Shown here: positions 52,464-61,320 of the stretch, one piece after another | Position numbering within the stretch: position 1 is the stretch's first letter | How the letters are laid out: every line of letters begins with the position of its first letter | Assembly: GCF_046237015.1 (NCBI RefSeq) | Contig: NZ_JBJYIN010000002.1 | Span: 186,001-250,000, forward strand | Reading direction: 5' to 3' | Source: JBJYIN01 sp046237015 | Lineage (GTDB): Bacteria > Pseudomonadota > Gammaproteobacteria > Enterobacterales > Enterobacteriaceae | Length of the DNA stretch: 64,000 bases | The notes under the pieces: model-generated | What the model was told of the DNA's origin: nothing | Databases searched by the model: none | What the model saw: the letters and a program-made list of their open reading frames with translations, nothing else | Made by a program: the position numbers and the translations under genes

Positions 52464-53990
52464 TTAGCTTGCATTTTCGCTCACTTTCCCTCTTTTCTTC
52501 CGCCATTTCTTAATGGCTGGGGAGAATATTGGCAGAAACAGCGTTAATAGCGCAATGATGATGAATGCGGCACACACTGGACGAGTGAAGAAAATCGACG
52601 GATCGCCTTGTGACATCATTAGCGAGCGCCGTAGGTTGGTTTCCGCCAAAGGACCAAGAATGATGCCGATGACAATGGGCGACATGGAAAACTCTAGCTT
52701 AATCAGGATATAAGCCACAATGCCTGCCCCCATCATGACAAACACGTCAACCATACTGTGGTTGACGGTGTATGCACCGACGGTACATAACAACAGGATA
52801 CTGGGAACCAGAATAGTACGTGGAATATCCATTACCTTAACGAACACTTTCATTCCCATAAAGCCTAGCAACCCCATGAAAAGGTTAGCCAGCATCAGGC
52901 CGATAAAGATGGTATTCACTTCAACGGGGTGTTCGGTAAAGAGTTGTGGTCCTAATGCCAGCCCTTGTACGAGGAACGCCCCCATGATGATGGCGGTGGC
53001 TCCATCGCCAGGAATACCTAATGTCATCAAGGGCACCATGCATCCACCCGATACGGCATTGGCTCCGGCCTCCGGTGCAGAGACACCTTCAGGTGAGCCA
53101 TGACCAAATTCTTCAGGTTTTTTTGACCAGCGCTTGGCCTCGTTGTAGGCAATCCAGGATGAGATATCACCTCCGACGCCAGGAATGGTTCCAATAGCGG
53201 TACCAATGGCAGATGAGCGTACCCAGGTTGGCAGACAGCGACGGAAATCTTCCCAACTTGGCAAGATGCGGGTGATCTTGGCGACATTTCGCTGAACTGT
53301 GTTGGAGAAGCGTTCACGGTAGTCTTCTTCAAAGCTAAGCAAGCCTTGGGAGAACGCAAACAGACCGACTAATACCGGGATAAAAGAAATTCCGCCCATC
53401 AGATAGACCGAATCAAACGTGAAACGCATGCCGCTGGTCATCGGGTCGAGCCCGATGGTTGCAATCGCAAGCCCGATACCGCCACCTATCAGCCCTTTGA
53501 TCATCGATTGTGATGACACGCTGGTGATGATACTGATGCCGAAAATAGCCAGTGCAAAGTATTCAGGTGCGGAAAAACCTGTGGCGACGGTTGCCAGCAT
53601 CGGCGCAACCAAAATCAATGCGATGGTACTGAATACGCCGCCAAAGAGTGACCCCATCGTAGACAGTCCAAGAGCACGGCCTGCCTCGCCCCGTTTCGCC
53701 ATCGGGTAACCATCTAGCACGGTTGCCGCAGAGGCCGGGGTGCCTGGTGTACTGATAAGTATCGCGGTGATTGAACCGCCATAAATCGCGCCACAGTACA
53801 CACCGAGTAATAATAAAATGCCGCTGACGCCCTGAAAGGAATAGGTTAGGGGAAGGAGTAATGCGATCCCCATATTCACCGTCAGACCGGGAATAATACC
53901 AATGAGAATACCAGCCAGCGCACCTAAGAAAACCACTATTATTGTGTCAAAACTGAACACAATAGAAAAAGCCATAAGGACGTCGTTCAT
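52464..53990 (-). CDS. tctA: Tripartite tricarboxylate transporter, large membrane subunit TctA
   Basis: 508 residues from ATG 53988-53990 with AAAGGG upstream; a longer frame would extend into tctB. About twelve membrane helices. The family motif GALAGILIGIIPGLTVNMGI is near residue 20, and GIPGDGATAIIMGAFLVQG is the second conserved loop. With TctB and TctC it takes up a carboxylate, driven by an ion gradient. The cognate binding protein gene is two genes upstream. Confidence 0.93.
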   Translation of the reverse strand: MNDVLMAFSIVFSFDTIIVVFLGALAGILIGIIPGLTVNMGIALLLPLTYSFQGVSGILLLLGVYCGAIYGGSITAILISTPGTPASAATVLDGYPMAKRGEAGRALGLSTMGSLFGGVFSTIALILVAPMLATVATGFSAPEYFALAIFGISIITSVSSQSMIKGLIGGGIGLAIATIGLDPMTSGMRFTFDSVYLMGGISFIPVLVGLFAFSQGLLSFEEDYRERFSNTVQRNVAKITRILPSWEDFRRCLPTWVRSSAIGTAIGTIPGVGGDISSWIAYNEAKRWSKKPEEFGHGSPEGVSAPEAGANAVSGGCMVPLMTLGIPGDGATAIIMGAFLVQGLALGPQLFTEHPVEVNTIFIGLMLANLFMGLLGFMGMKVFVKVMDIPRTILVPSILLLCTVGAYTVNHSMVDVFVMMGAGIVAYILIKLEFSMSPIVIGIILGPLAETNLRRSLMMSQGDPSIFFTRPVCAAFIIIALLTLFLPIFSPAIKKWRKKRGKVSENAS

Positions 53991-54003
53991 AATGATTCCC
54001 TTT

Positions 54004-54465
54004 TCAGGATTCGCTGAAAACTGAAGTTGGTAACGGCGAATTAAATAAATAAGTGAAAGAGAAATAAACCGCGGCCACGATGAGTAATGTGGATAACGCG
54101 ATATACCATGTTCGACGTTCATTCATAAACAGCATGGTGACCGGAATAAAGACAATTGCGGACAGAATAAAACCAGCCCAATAAAGTACCACGCCATATA
54201 TAACGGCAATCATGCTCAGAACATAGGTTAATCGGACGAATTTAGACGATAAATCAACCGGTTTATCAGCCGCCAGGCGGTCTTTGATAACGACAAACCA
54301 TTGAAGAATGCCTAATCCAATAAATAACCATGCCAGACCATAAGGCCAAAATCTTTCCCCTGGTACACCATATTCATCAAACATCGACATATCTTTTGAC
54401 AGGAACAAAATCAACCCGCCCAGTCCTACGGATATGAAACCGATGAGGATATTAAATTTGCGCAT
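54004..54465 (-). CDS. tctB: Tripartite tricarboxylate transporter, small membrane subunit TctB
   Basis: 153 residues with four hydrophobic helices (about 5-22, 38-58, 75-100 and 118-140). Small poorly conserved subunit partnering TctA; identity rests on size, topology and position between tctC and tctA. Gap to tctA 13 bases. GAGGGAGAA precedes ATG. Confidence 0.85.
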   Translation of the reverse strand: MRKFNILIGFISVGLGGLILFLSKDMSMFDEYGVPGERFWPYGLAWLFIGLGILQWFVVIKDRLAADKPVDLSSKFVRLTYVLSMIAVIYGVVLYWAGFILSAIVFIPVTMLFMNERRTWYIALSTLLIVAAVYFSFTYLFNSPLPTSVFSES

Positions 54466-54513
54466 AGATATTCTCCCTCCTGCTGACTAAGGCCAGCAGG
54501 AGTGTCTGCACTA

Positions 54514-55491
54514 TTATTTTTTCAGCGTATCGGCAATGAGTTGTTTATACATCTCATCATCTTCCTGCATCATCTTGAGCGCATCCTGGCCGACGATACT
54601 GACGGGCATAATCCCTTGTTTTCTGACCGCATCCTGATAAGCCGGATCGTTAATAACGTCGGTAAAAGCTTTAACTAGCTGGTCGGTGACGTCATTAGGG
54701 ACTTTGGCTGTCGTGGCCAGGACCGCCCAGGCGCGCATTTTCACGTTAATATCCAGATCGAGCGCTTCTTTGATGGTGGGGACATCAGGAAACAGTTCAA
54801 AGCGTTTCTCATCCATCACAGCCAGAACGCGAAGAATACCGGCATCAACCTGAGATTTCACCGAGCCAGGCGTTGTTAATACCGCGTCGATATGGCCTCC
54901 AACCAATGCAGCAATGGAAGGCCCTGTGCCTTCGTTATAAGGGATATGGTTGAATTTGGTGCCTGTATTTTTCTCGATGTTCACCGCAGCCAGATGATAA
55001 ATTGCGCCCATGCCGGAGTTACCGACTTTGAGTTTTCCAGGCTGCTGTTTTGCTGCATTAATAAAATCTTCCAATGTGTTAAGGCCAGAATCGGCTTTCA
55101 CCACAACGGCTACCGGATCGGCAATGGTGGTTACCAGCGGTGTGAAATCTTTATAAGTGACGGGAGACTTATTCTGGTAAGGGAACATTGCCAGTTCCAC
55201 TGTCGTCATGACCAGTTTATAACCATCGGGTTTAGCTTTGGCGACTTCAATTAATCCGGTGATGCCATTTCCAGCTGGCTTGTTAACAGGAACAAAGATA
55301 ACGCCTTTTGGTAAGCGATCCTTAGCATATTCAATTAGCGTACGAGCAGAGGTATCTGTGCCACCGCCGGGATTTTTCGGTATGACGACTTCAATGTTCT
55401 TTTTAGCATAGGTAATGGTTGACTCTGCCAGAGCCTGACTTGCGCAGAAGGGAAGTGCTGATGCTAATAATAGAAATAAATACTTTTTCAT
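54514..55491 (-). CDS. tctC: Tripartite transporter periplasmic binding protein TctC
   Basis: 325 residues. Signal peptide MKKYLFLLLASALPFCASQA. Mature motifs NIEVVIPKNPGGGTDTSART and GLIEVAKAKPDGYKL are the Bug-family (TctC) signature that grips the carboxylate of the ligand. It gives the transporter its specificity, here unknown. AAGGATAAG precedes ATG. The 49-base gap to the upstream gene contains ACTCGAGT, the core of the operon operator. Confidence 0.93.
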   Translation of the reverse strand: MKKYLFLLLASALPFCASQALAESTITYAKKNIEVVIPKNPGGGTDTSARTLIEYAKDRLPKGVIFVPVNKPAGNGITGLIEVAKAKPDGYKLVMTTVELAMFPYQNKSPVTYKDFTPLVTTIADPVAVVVKADSGLNTLEDFINAAKQQPGKLKVGNSGMGAIYHLAAVNIEKNTGTKFNHIPYNEGTGPSIAALVGGHIDAVLTTPGSVKSQVDAGILRVLAVMDEKRFELFPDVPTIKEALDLDINVKMRAWAVLATTAKVPNDVTDQLVKAFTDVINDPAYQDAVRKQGIMPVSIVGQDALKMMQEDDEMYKQLIADTLKK

Positions 55492-55540
55492 CGTCTTATC
55501 CTTATAGGTAGGGTTGGAGCAAGTACGTCATTCACTCGAG

Positions 55541-56584
55541 TTATTTAGGGCATATGCGCTGATAAATAATATTTTTACGGTTCCAGGTATAGGTAATGTG
55601 AATATTTTCCCGTTCGACAACGATCGCCGGGTAGGAAAACTCGCCAGTTTCACTTTCTAAATCGCATTGTTTTTCCCATGTCAGCCCATTATCGGCTGAG
55701 TAAGCGACCGATAAGGGATAACGTCGGTTCCAGTTACCGGGAATCGGGTTATAGACTAATACCAGTTTCCCTTCTCCAAGGTGTACTAGGTCAATGCCAC
55801 TATTATTATTCGGTAATTCAGTAGGATAAGCCACTGTCCAATGTTGACCAAAGTCTGATGAATCACTACGGTAAATGCGTCCTCGTGTACTGCGCATCAA
55901 TAGGTGGATGTGGCCGGACGTTGATTCCCACGCTGTGGGTTGTATCACCCCATCCCACTGGAAGACGCGAGACAGATCGTTTTCCCACAGAGCATCCTGC
56001 TGCAAGCCTTGCCACATCTGGTCTTGAGAAGCGTTTTCCGGTGTTTCATGTACCAGAGGAATGGCGACGGATTGCCATTGTTTGCCTGCATTATTTGAAA
56101 TATCAACAAAGGCATCCCAATAGCGATCGTCTTCTACCGACGAAGGGGCTAACCATTGCCCATTGGACATCACCAGTAGTTTGTTTTTTACCGGGCCACG
56201 AGGTCGTGAGTCACCTTCAACCAATTGCTGTGGCGATGACCAACTCACACCATCGTCGTCCGAGGTCACCAGGCGAGTTGTCCAGTGATGTACATCTGGG
56301 CCAACTTTGTAAAACAACCAGATTCGACCATGTTGCCGGTGTAATACCGGGTTCCAATGTGCCAGACCGTCTTGTGCAACGACTCTTTGGGGGACCGACC
56401 ACGAATCCTGGCTACGTCTCGCAAGCCAGATAGCCGTATCCCCACTGCCTTCTTTCTGTCCGGCAAACCAGGCGACCAGTAATTGATCGTTCGGCAACGC
56501 CACCAGTGTGGAAGCATGACAGTTGCCAAAATAATGGTGATCGGCTGGCATCAGGCTCTCTTGCCATTCACTCTGTAGTTTCAT
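55541..56584 (-). CDS. Sialidase-fold (BNR/Asp-box) protein
   Basis: 347 residues without a signal peptide. Repeated Asp-box-like units TSDDDGVSWSSP, SDSSDFGQHWTV and YSADNGLTWEKQ mark a six-bladed sialidase-type propeller. HASTLVALPNDQLLVAWFAG at the start and PTAWESTSGHIHLLMRST are typical of the exo-sialidase-like group. Such proteins include hydrolases and lyases acting on acidic sugars. Being cytoplasmic here, it should act after uptake by the TctABC system. Eleven bases after the DapA-family gene. Confidence 0.8.
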   Translation of the reverse strand: MKLQSEWQESLMPADHHYFGNCHASTLVALPNDQLLVAWFAGQKEGSGDTAIWLARRSQDSWSVPQRVVAQDGLAHWNPVLHRQHGRIWLFYKVGPDVHHWTTRLVTSDDDGVSWSSPQQLVEGDSRPRGPVKNKLLVMSNGQWLAPSSVEDDRYWDAFVDISNNAGKQWQSVAIPLVHETPENASQDQMWQGLQQDALWENDLSRVFQWDGVIQPTAWESTSGHIHLLMRSTRGRIYRSDSSDFGQHWTVAYPTELPNNNSGIDLVHLGEGKLVLVYNPIPGNWNRRYPLSVAYSADNGLTWEKQCDLESETGEFSYPAIVVERENIHITYTWNRKNIIYQRICPK

Positions 56585-56595
56585 CGGTTAACCCA

Positions 56596-57582
56596 TTATC
56601 TCTGTGTTAAATCCTGCTGGAATGCTTCTCCCAGACGTACCATGCTGTCGATGGCCTCGGGAAAGAATCCTTTGCTGTAGGCGTCACTGTTACGTACCCG
56701 ACAGGCATGCGTGGCGAAGTTCCCGATCTGCTGTTGGAAAAATTTAGCGCAGGCCGGATAATCCAGATTTTCCACCAGTGCCGAGGTTGACAGATAATCT
56801 GCTAATGCCAGGGCCTGTTGCGGCTGATCACGCCAGTTTTCATATAGCCATACATACAACTGTGGGTGGAAGTTCGCCATGATACCGCTATACGCCTGAC
56901 ATCCTGCCTGGAACGACGCTAGCAATGTCTGACTATTCGCGTTGGCAAGGTGCAAACGAGACCCCGCAACACGTTGCAGTCGTCGTTGAATGGTGGGTAA
57001 ATCACAGCAGGTATCTTTGATAAAGGTATAGCGCTGGCTTTCAGCACACCACTCCACGATGTCATCTGACAGCAGGCGTTTATAGGGATAAGGACATTCG
57101 TAAATGCCTAAATCGACCTGTTTCGGTAATTGTTCGGTCAGTTGCTGTAGCGATTGAAGCGCTTGCTGGTCGGATTCACCTGCTAACGCCAGACGGTTGC
57201 TGATCAGAATGAGGCCATCAATGCCCGTTTCAGCCATGGCGTTAAGTTGTTCAACTTGCTGACTCGCGCCACTTGCCGTGTGGCCGGAAGCGACGATGGG
57301 CACTCGCCCATCAACCTGCTGAACGACAAAACGTACCAGTTCCTGAGTCTCTTTATCGCTGAGGAAAAACATTTCACTGGATTGACAGGCGGCGAATAAA
57401 CCATGCACACCCGACGCCAGATACCATTCCACTAGATTCGCGAGAGAGTCATAGTCAATCTCGCGTTGTGCGTTGAACGGTGTCAGCATCACTGGCCAGA
57501 CACCGACGTACTTATCCTGCACGTTTCGGTGTGGTTCATTCTGGCATTGCGCAGACTGGTGTTGTTGATGTGAGCTGGACAT
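56596..57582 (-). CDS. DapA/NanA-family lyase or synthase
   Basis: 328 residues, TIM-barrel family that forms a Schiff base with 2-oxo acids. YVGVWPVMLTPFNAQREIDY opens the barrel; GLFAACQSSEMFFLS carries the pyruvate-binding turn in altered form, and YTFIKDTCCDL has the Schiff-base lysine (about residue 193). Family members cleave or make N-acetylneuraminate, dihydrodipicolinate or sugar 2-keto acids; here an aldol cleavage step of a sugar-acid pathway is likely. ATG overlaps the previous gene's stop by one base (TAATG). Confidence 0.85.
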   Translation of the reverse strand: MSSSHQQHQSAQCQNEPHRNVQDKYVGVWPVMLTPFNAQREIDYDSLANLVEWYLASGVHGLFAACQSSEMFFLSDKETQELVRFVVQQVDGRVPIVASGHTASGASQQVEQLNAMAETGIDGLILISNRLALAGESDQQALQSLQQLTEQLPKQVDLGIYECPYPYKRLLSDDIVEWCAESQRYTFIKDTCCDLPTIQRRLQRVAGSRLHLANANSQTLLASFQAGCQAYSGIMANFHPQLYVWLYENWRDQPQQALALADYLSTSALVENLDYPACAKFFQQQIGNFATHACRVRNSDAYSKGFFPEAIDSMVRLGEAFQQDLTQR

Positions 57583-59240
57583 TATTCGGCCCCTATGAGC
57601 GTGTTGTGGGCATCACCGGCAAGGCGGACCCGTATGTTCTGCGTCAGCGCTTGAGCAACAAAGGCTTTCAGTACGTCGGCGAGCGAGGCCTCGTCGACAT
57701 AAGCAATCGTCAGGTGATTACTCTGGTGTCCGGCCATCAGATCATCGCGAGTCACGCCATCCAGTACGGCGTTTAACAGCGGCCATTCATAATTTGTCGC
57801 CCGGCGGCGGCGTTCAAACTCAGCCTCTGGCAGTTCGACGCCGGTTCCTGTGCCAATATGCATAATCACTTGCGTGCCTTCATAGTGTGCCCGAGCCCAG
57901 ATAAAGCGGCCTGCCTTTCCTTGACCAGCAATGGTTGAACCACCGTAGGGGAAAAACATCGCAGGTTGGCGATAACCGGTTGCTCCGGCGATACCGTTTT
58001 TCAAGTGGGCAAAGGGAACCGCGCCGGAGATCTCCAAATCCCAATAGAACGTTCCTTCATATTCACTTCCCCAGCGGATGTCGTGCAGCGTAGTTTCTGT
58101 CGGCATATCTAGCGCCTGTAATAGCTGCCACAACATGACTTGTGGAATGGCGCTGCCCATATCGACCTCGTTAATACAAGGAATTGAGCGGCCAGGCCAG
58201 ATAATTTCGCCATTTTCGTCTGGAATAGGGAAGCGCTCCGCATTTCCGATTGCACCTTCGGCGAAATCGGAGGCGGCGCAAGAGTCTTTCAACCCCTGTT
58301 GATATTGCACACCGACTGCACTTAAGCCAAAACGTTTCACGAACCGTGCCATTGCAATCATCATGGCACACTGTTCCAACACTTGTTCTCGCGTTAAATG
58401 TTGGCGTCCATCATGACCGAATTGAAATTGCATCCCGCGTTGTTCATACCATTGCAGACACGCTTCGCGTAGCGAAAGCGGTACTTTTGCCATCTCAACC
58501 AGCAGAGCTGACTGGGATAGTGATTCGACAGGGATCCCCGTATTGATCATTGCCTGATGAGGGAACACGCCGTTGATCATTCCCATACAGAAAGTATCGA
58601 ACAATCCGACAATCGCTTTGTGTTGCAGAATATATTGACCGACCTGCCGACCGATTTGTCCGGCGTGGGTGGACATCACTTCATGTGTGGGGGGAATGTC
58701 GTGCAGATAGTGTGTTTTATGATTGACGGCACCGTCACGCAACCATGTGTTCAGCCCTTGTAAAAAGGATTCATCTGCAAAGCTTTCAGACCATAGGCGA
58801 GAAAAAGGACGACCAAGACTGGTTAAACTGCCAGCCATACACAGCATGCCTACCAGGCCGGGCCAGGTGCCGTCGAAGTTGGCTAACAGCAGAATAGGGC
58901 CTCGGTGGTGTACGAGTGACGGCGCGATATGGTGGGAATACTGCCAGGCGGTCAGTAATACAATCACTGGTGCTTCGGGATCAATTGCGGCAAATAAATC
59001 GCTGCCTTCTTTTTGGCTACTAATGAAACCGTGTCCGCGTTGTTCGTTGATTGCATGGGCGCGTTTCATTTTGTATCCGAGATTTTCTAATGCGGTCTGC
59101 AAGCGAGTTTCGAATTGCAACTGCGTTGGCCAGCAGGTGACGTTTGCCGATTCGCGTAAATCAGCGTTTGTCACCAGCAGGACTTCGTTTTGTGCCGCCG
59201 TAATCGTTGCCGGAGAGGGCGGGAGTGTGAGTTTCAGCAT
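57582..59240 (-). CDS. L-fucose-isomerase-like protein
   Basis: 552 residues. The fold of L-fucose/L-arabinose isomerases is suggested by the N-terminal Rossmann-like part (VIVLLTAWQYSHHIAPSLVH), DTFCMGMINGVFPHQA and the central ERFPIPDENGEIIWPGRSIP and CINEVDMGSAIPQ, with acidic residues expected for Mn. It is distant from core FucI, so the substrate is open. AGGAG precedes ATG; 78 bases separate it from the kinase gene. Confidence 0.75.
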   Translation of the reverse strand: MLKLTLPPSPATITAAQNEVLLVTNADLRESANVTCWPTQLQFETRLQTALENLGYKMKRAHAINEQRGHGFISSQKEGSDLFAAIDPEAPVIVLLTAWQYSHHIAPSLVHHRGPILLLANFDGTWPGLVGMLCMAGSLTSLGRPFSRLWSESFADESFLQGLNTWLRDGAVNHKTHYLHDIPPTHEVMSTHAGQIGRQVGQYILQHKAIVGLFDTFCMGMINGVFPHQAMINTGIPVESLSQSALLVEMAKVPLSLREACLQWYEQRGMQFQFGHDGRQHLTREQVLEQCAMMIAMARFVKRFGLSAVGVQYQQGLKDSCAASDFAEGAIGNAERFPIPDENGEIIWPGRSIPCINEVDMGSAIPQVMLWQLLQALDMPTETTLHDIRWGSEYEGTFYWDLEISGAVPFAHLKNGIAGATGYRQPAMFFPYGGSTIAGQGKAGRFIWARAHYEGTQVIMHIGTGTGVELPEAEFERRRRATNYEWPLLNAVLDGVTRDDLMAGHQSNHLTIAYVDEASLADVLKAFVAQALTQNIRVRLAGDAHNTLIGAE

Positions 59241-59318
59241 AGTTTTCTCCTGGTCTAAATGAAAAAGTCATGTTCTGTTTGCGTTCAAACGTCGGACGAG
59301 TCGGTTTATTTCGGAGTA

Positions 59319-60908
59319 TCAGAGCAATGCGTCCATCCGTTGCCTGGCCAATTGGCTATCCTGATACATCTGGAGATAGATCTGGTATTTGGCATCATGG
59401 AAAGCACGTTGTGAATGGTCGGCTTTCACCACCTTACCAGGTCTAACCAATGCATCTGCGGCTTCGGGTAATGAGCGGTATTTCCCGCAGGCTACTGCGC
59501 CCAGTAGCGCTGCGCCTAACGTGACGGCGTCGTCTTCGCTGACCTGATGAATGTCACAGCCAGTAATATTGGCGTATTCACGCAACCACAGTGGGTTCTT
59601 GGTCGCGCCTCCACATAACACTATCCGGCTAATGTTGTGACCCGCTTCGTTGAGGCTCTCGATAATATGGCGGGTGCCATAAGCAATGGCCTGTAATGTC
59701 GCGAGATAGAGTCGTGCGAGGGCGTCAGGGCCTTGTTCTAATGTCAGCCCCAAAACGGCACCGCGGGCGTGAGGGTTTGCTCGCGGGGAACGGTTGCCAT
59801 GATGGTCTGCCAGTACGTGTAAATGCCGAGTAGGGTGAGGATCCCGTTGTTCTAGTTCAGCAACCCATTGATTCAGTAATACATAGGGACTGCATTGCTG
59901 TTTTTCTGATGACTGTTGTAACGGTTCCCAACAACTATGTTGACGCAGCGTCCAATCAACCAGCGCACCAGCCGCGCTTTGTCCGCCTTCGTTTAGCCAC
60001 CAATGTGGCAGCATGGCGCCCCAGTAAGGGCCCCAAACGCCTGGAACCATAATAGGGTCACGGCTGACCAGCATATGACAATTAGACGTACCGCTAATGA
60101 GTGCAAGGCTGCCTTCAGGCTGTTGACCAACGAGGGCGAGTCCGCCAGCATGCGCGTCGATCATGCCGCTGGCGACCACCACCTGAGGTGGCAATCCACA
60201 TTGTTGGGAGATGTGTGTTTGAAGGTAACCCGCTTTCTCACCAATATTCAGGATTTGAGTCGGGATTTTTTCAGGGAGATCGGCGAGTTCTATCGCGTTA
60301 AGCAGGGACTGGCTAAAACGATTTTCATGAGCCAGATAGTTCCATTTGCATGTCAGTGTGCAGATGCTGGCAACATCCTCGCCAGTGGCTTTCCAGACCA
60401 GGTAATCAGCCAGATCGAACAAACGCCATGCTTGCTGATAGCGTTCTGGAAAATGCCGTTTAAGCCACATGATTTTCGGCAGTTCCATTTCAATACTGAC
60501 TTCGCCACCAACATAGCGTAATGCTTCGTCATTCGTGGCGTTAATCGCGGCTGTTTCAACATCGGCACGATGGTCCATCCACATGATGATGTTGCGTTCA
60601 GGTTCGCCTTGCTCGGAAACCGAGATGGCTTCGCCATGCTTGTCGACCACCACCAGTGAGCAGGTAGCGTCAAATCCAATTGACCGAATGTGTTCAGGCT
60701 CGATATCAGATAATGACACGGCTTCTTTAATGGTGTCGCAGACGGCTTGCCAGATTTCAGCAGATGATTGCTCAACCACATTGGTGCGTGGATGGGACTG
60801 GCTTATTGGGCGAACGGCAAAAGCAAGGCGTTGGCCGTTATGGTTGAAAACGCCCGATCTGACACTGGCTGAGCCCACATCTACACCAATAAAATAATCA
60901 TCTTTCAT
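59319..60908 (-). CDS. FGGY-family carbohydrate kinase
   Basis: 529 residues. The ATPase-fold phosphate motifs YFIGVDVGSASVRSGVFNHN at the start, CGGATKNPLWLREYANITGC (adenosine loop, about residue 439) and IALISGTSNCHM-like segment (about 270) match FGGY kinases, closest in feel to the ribulokinase/D-ribulose kinase group. Phosphorylates a ketose, consistent with an isomerase downstream. First gene of the operon, behind the 20-bp palindrome, with GAGGTG before ATG. Confidence 0.88.
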   Translation of the reverse strand: MKDDYFIGVDVGSASVRSGVFNHNGQRLAFAVRPISQSHPRTNVVEQSSAEIWQAVCDTIKEAVSLSDIEPEHIRSIGFDATCSLVVVDKHGEAISVSEQGEPERNIIMWMDHRADVETAAINATNDEALRYVGGEVSIEMELPKIMWLKRHFPERYQQAWRLFDLADYLVWKATGEDVASICTLTCKWNYLAHENRFSQSLLNAIELADLPEKIPTQILNIGEKAGYLQTHISQQCGLPPQVVVASGMIDAHAGGLALVGQQPEGSLALISGTSNCHMLVSRDPIMVPGVWGPYWGAMLPHWWLNEGGQSAAGALVDWTLRQHSCWEPLQQSSEKQQCSPYVLLNQWVAELEQRDPHPTRHLHVLADHHGNRSPRANPHARGAVLGLTLEQGPDALARLYLATLQAIAYGTRHIIESLNEAGHNISRIVLCGGATKNPLWLREYANITGCDIHQVSEDDAVTLGAALLGAVACGKYRSLPEAADALVRPGKVVKADHSQRAFHDAKYQIYLQMYQDSQLARQRMDALL

Positions 60909-60921
60909 CGCGACACCTCAC

Positions 60922-60941
60922 TTGCTAACTCGAGTTAGCAA
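60922..60941. promoter_or_regulatory. Perfect palindromic operator of the catabolic operon
   Basis: TTGCTAACTCGAGTTAGCAA, a 20-base perfect palindrome with the central C-G step typical of LacI-family operators, 14 bases before the kinase start and downstream of a TAAAAT -10-like hexamer. The LacI-type protein encoded at the operon's end is the likely ligand-responsive repressor. A core ACTCGAGT recurs at 55534, before tctC. Confidence 0.85.
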
Positions 60942-61235
60942 TCTATTTTAAGCCAAAAAAAGAGACAATCGCTTTTAGCTTAATTTGTGAGCTGGATCGA
61001 TGGGTAAAAAATAATCGATTGGAATAACAATGAATTAACATTTCTTGTTTTTCTGTAAAGAGAAAGCGTTTTATTGATGCGACATATCGTTTGTTTTATG
61101 TCTGTGATGGCGTGTCATTCTGATGGGAGGTGGTGATATGAGTGAGTCCAAATTTCATTAAAAATGTCTTATTTTAAAAATGGTTAGCGATGAAATTTTG
61201 ATGAGCGTCGCAAAAAAGAGATGTGAAAGAGATTT

Positions 61236-61254
61236 AATAAAATTACGTTTTATT
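61236..61254. promoter_or_regulatory. KdgR operator of pehX
   Basis: AATAAAATTACGTTTTATT fits all defined positions of the KdgR consensus AATRAAAYNNYRTTTYATT. KdgR represses pectinase genes in soft-rot bacteria until 2-keto-3-deoxygluconate accumulates. It lies 66 bases upstream of the pehX ATG. Confidence 0.93.
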
Positions 61255-61320
61255 ATTTGAGGTGTTGTGTTTCTTTTTTATTTTTTACCACGATCAAAAG
61301 AAGATACAGGAAACGATAAT

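Noticed and set aside
60983..61003. Possible CRP site TGTGAGCTGGATCGAT upstream of the kinase operon
   Set aside because: Only the left half matches; the right half is too poor to list.
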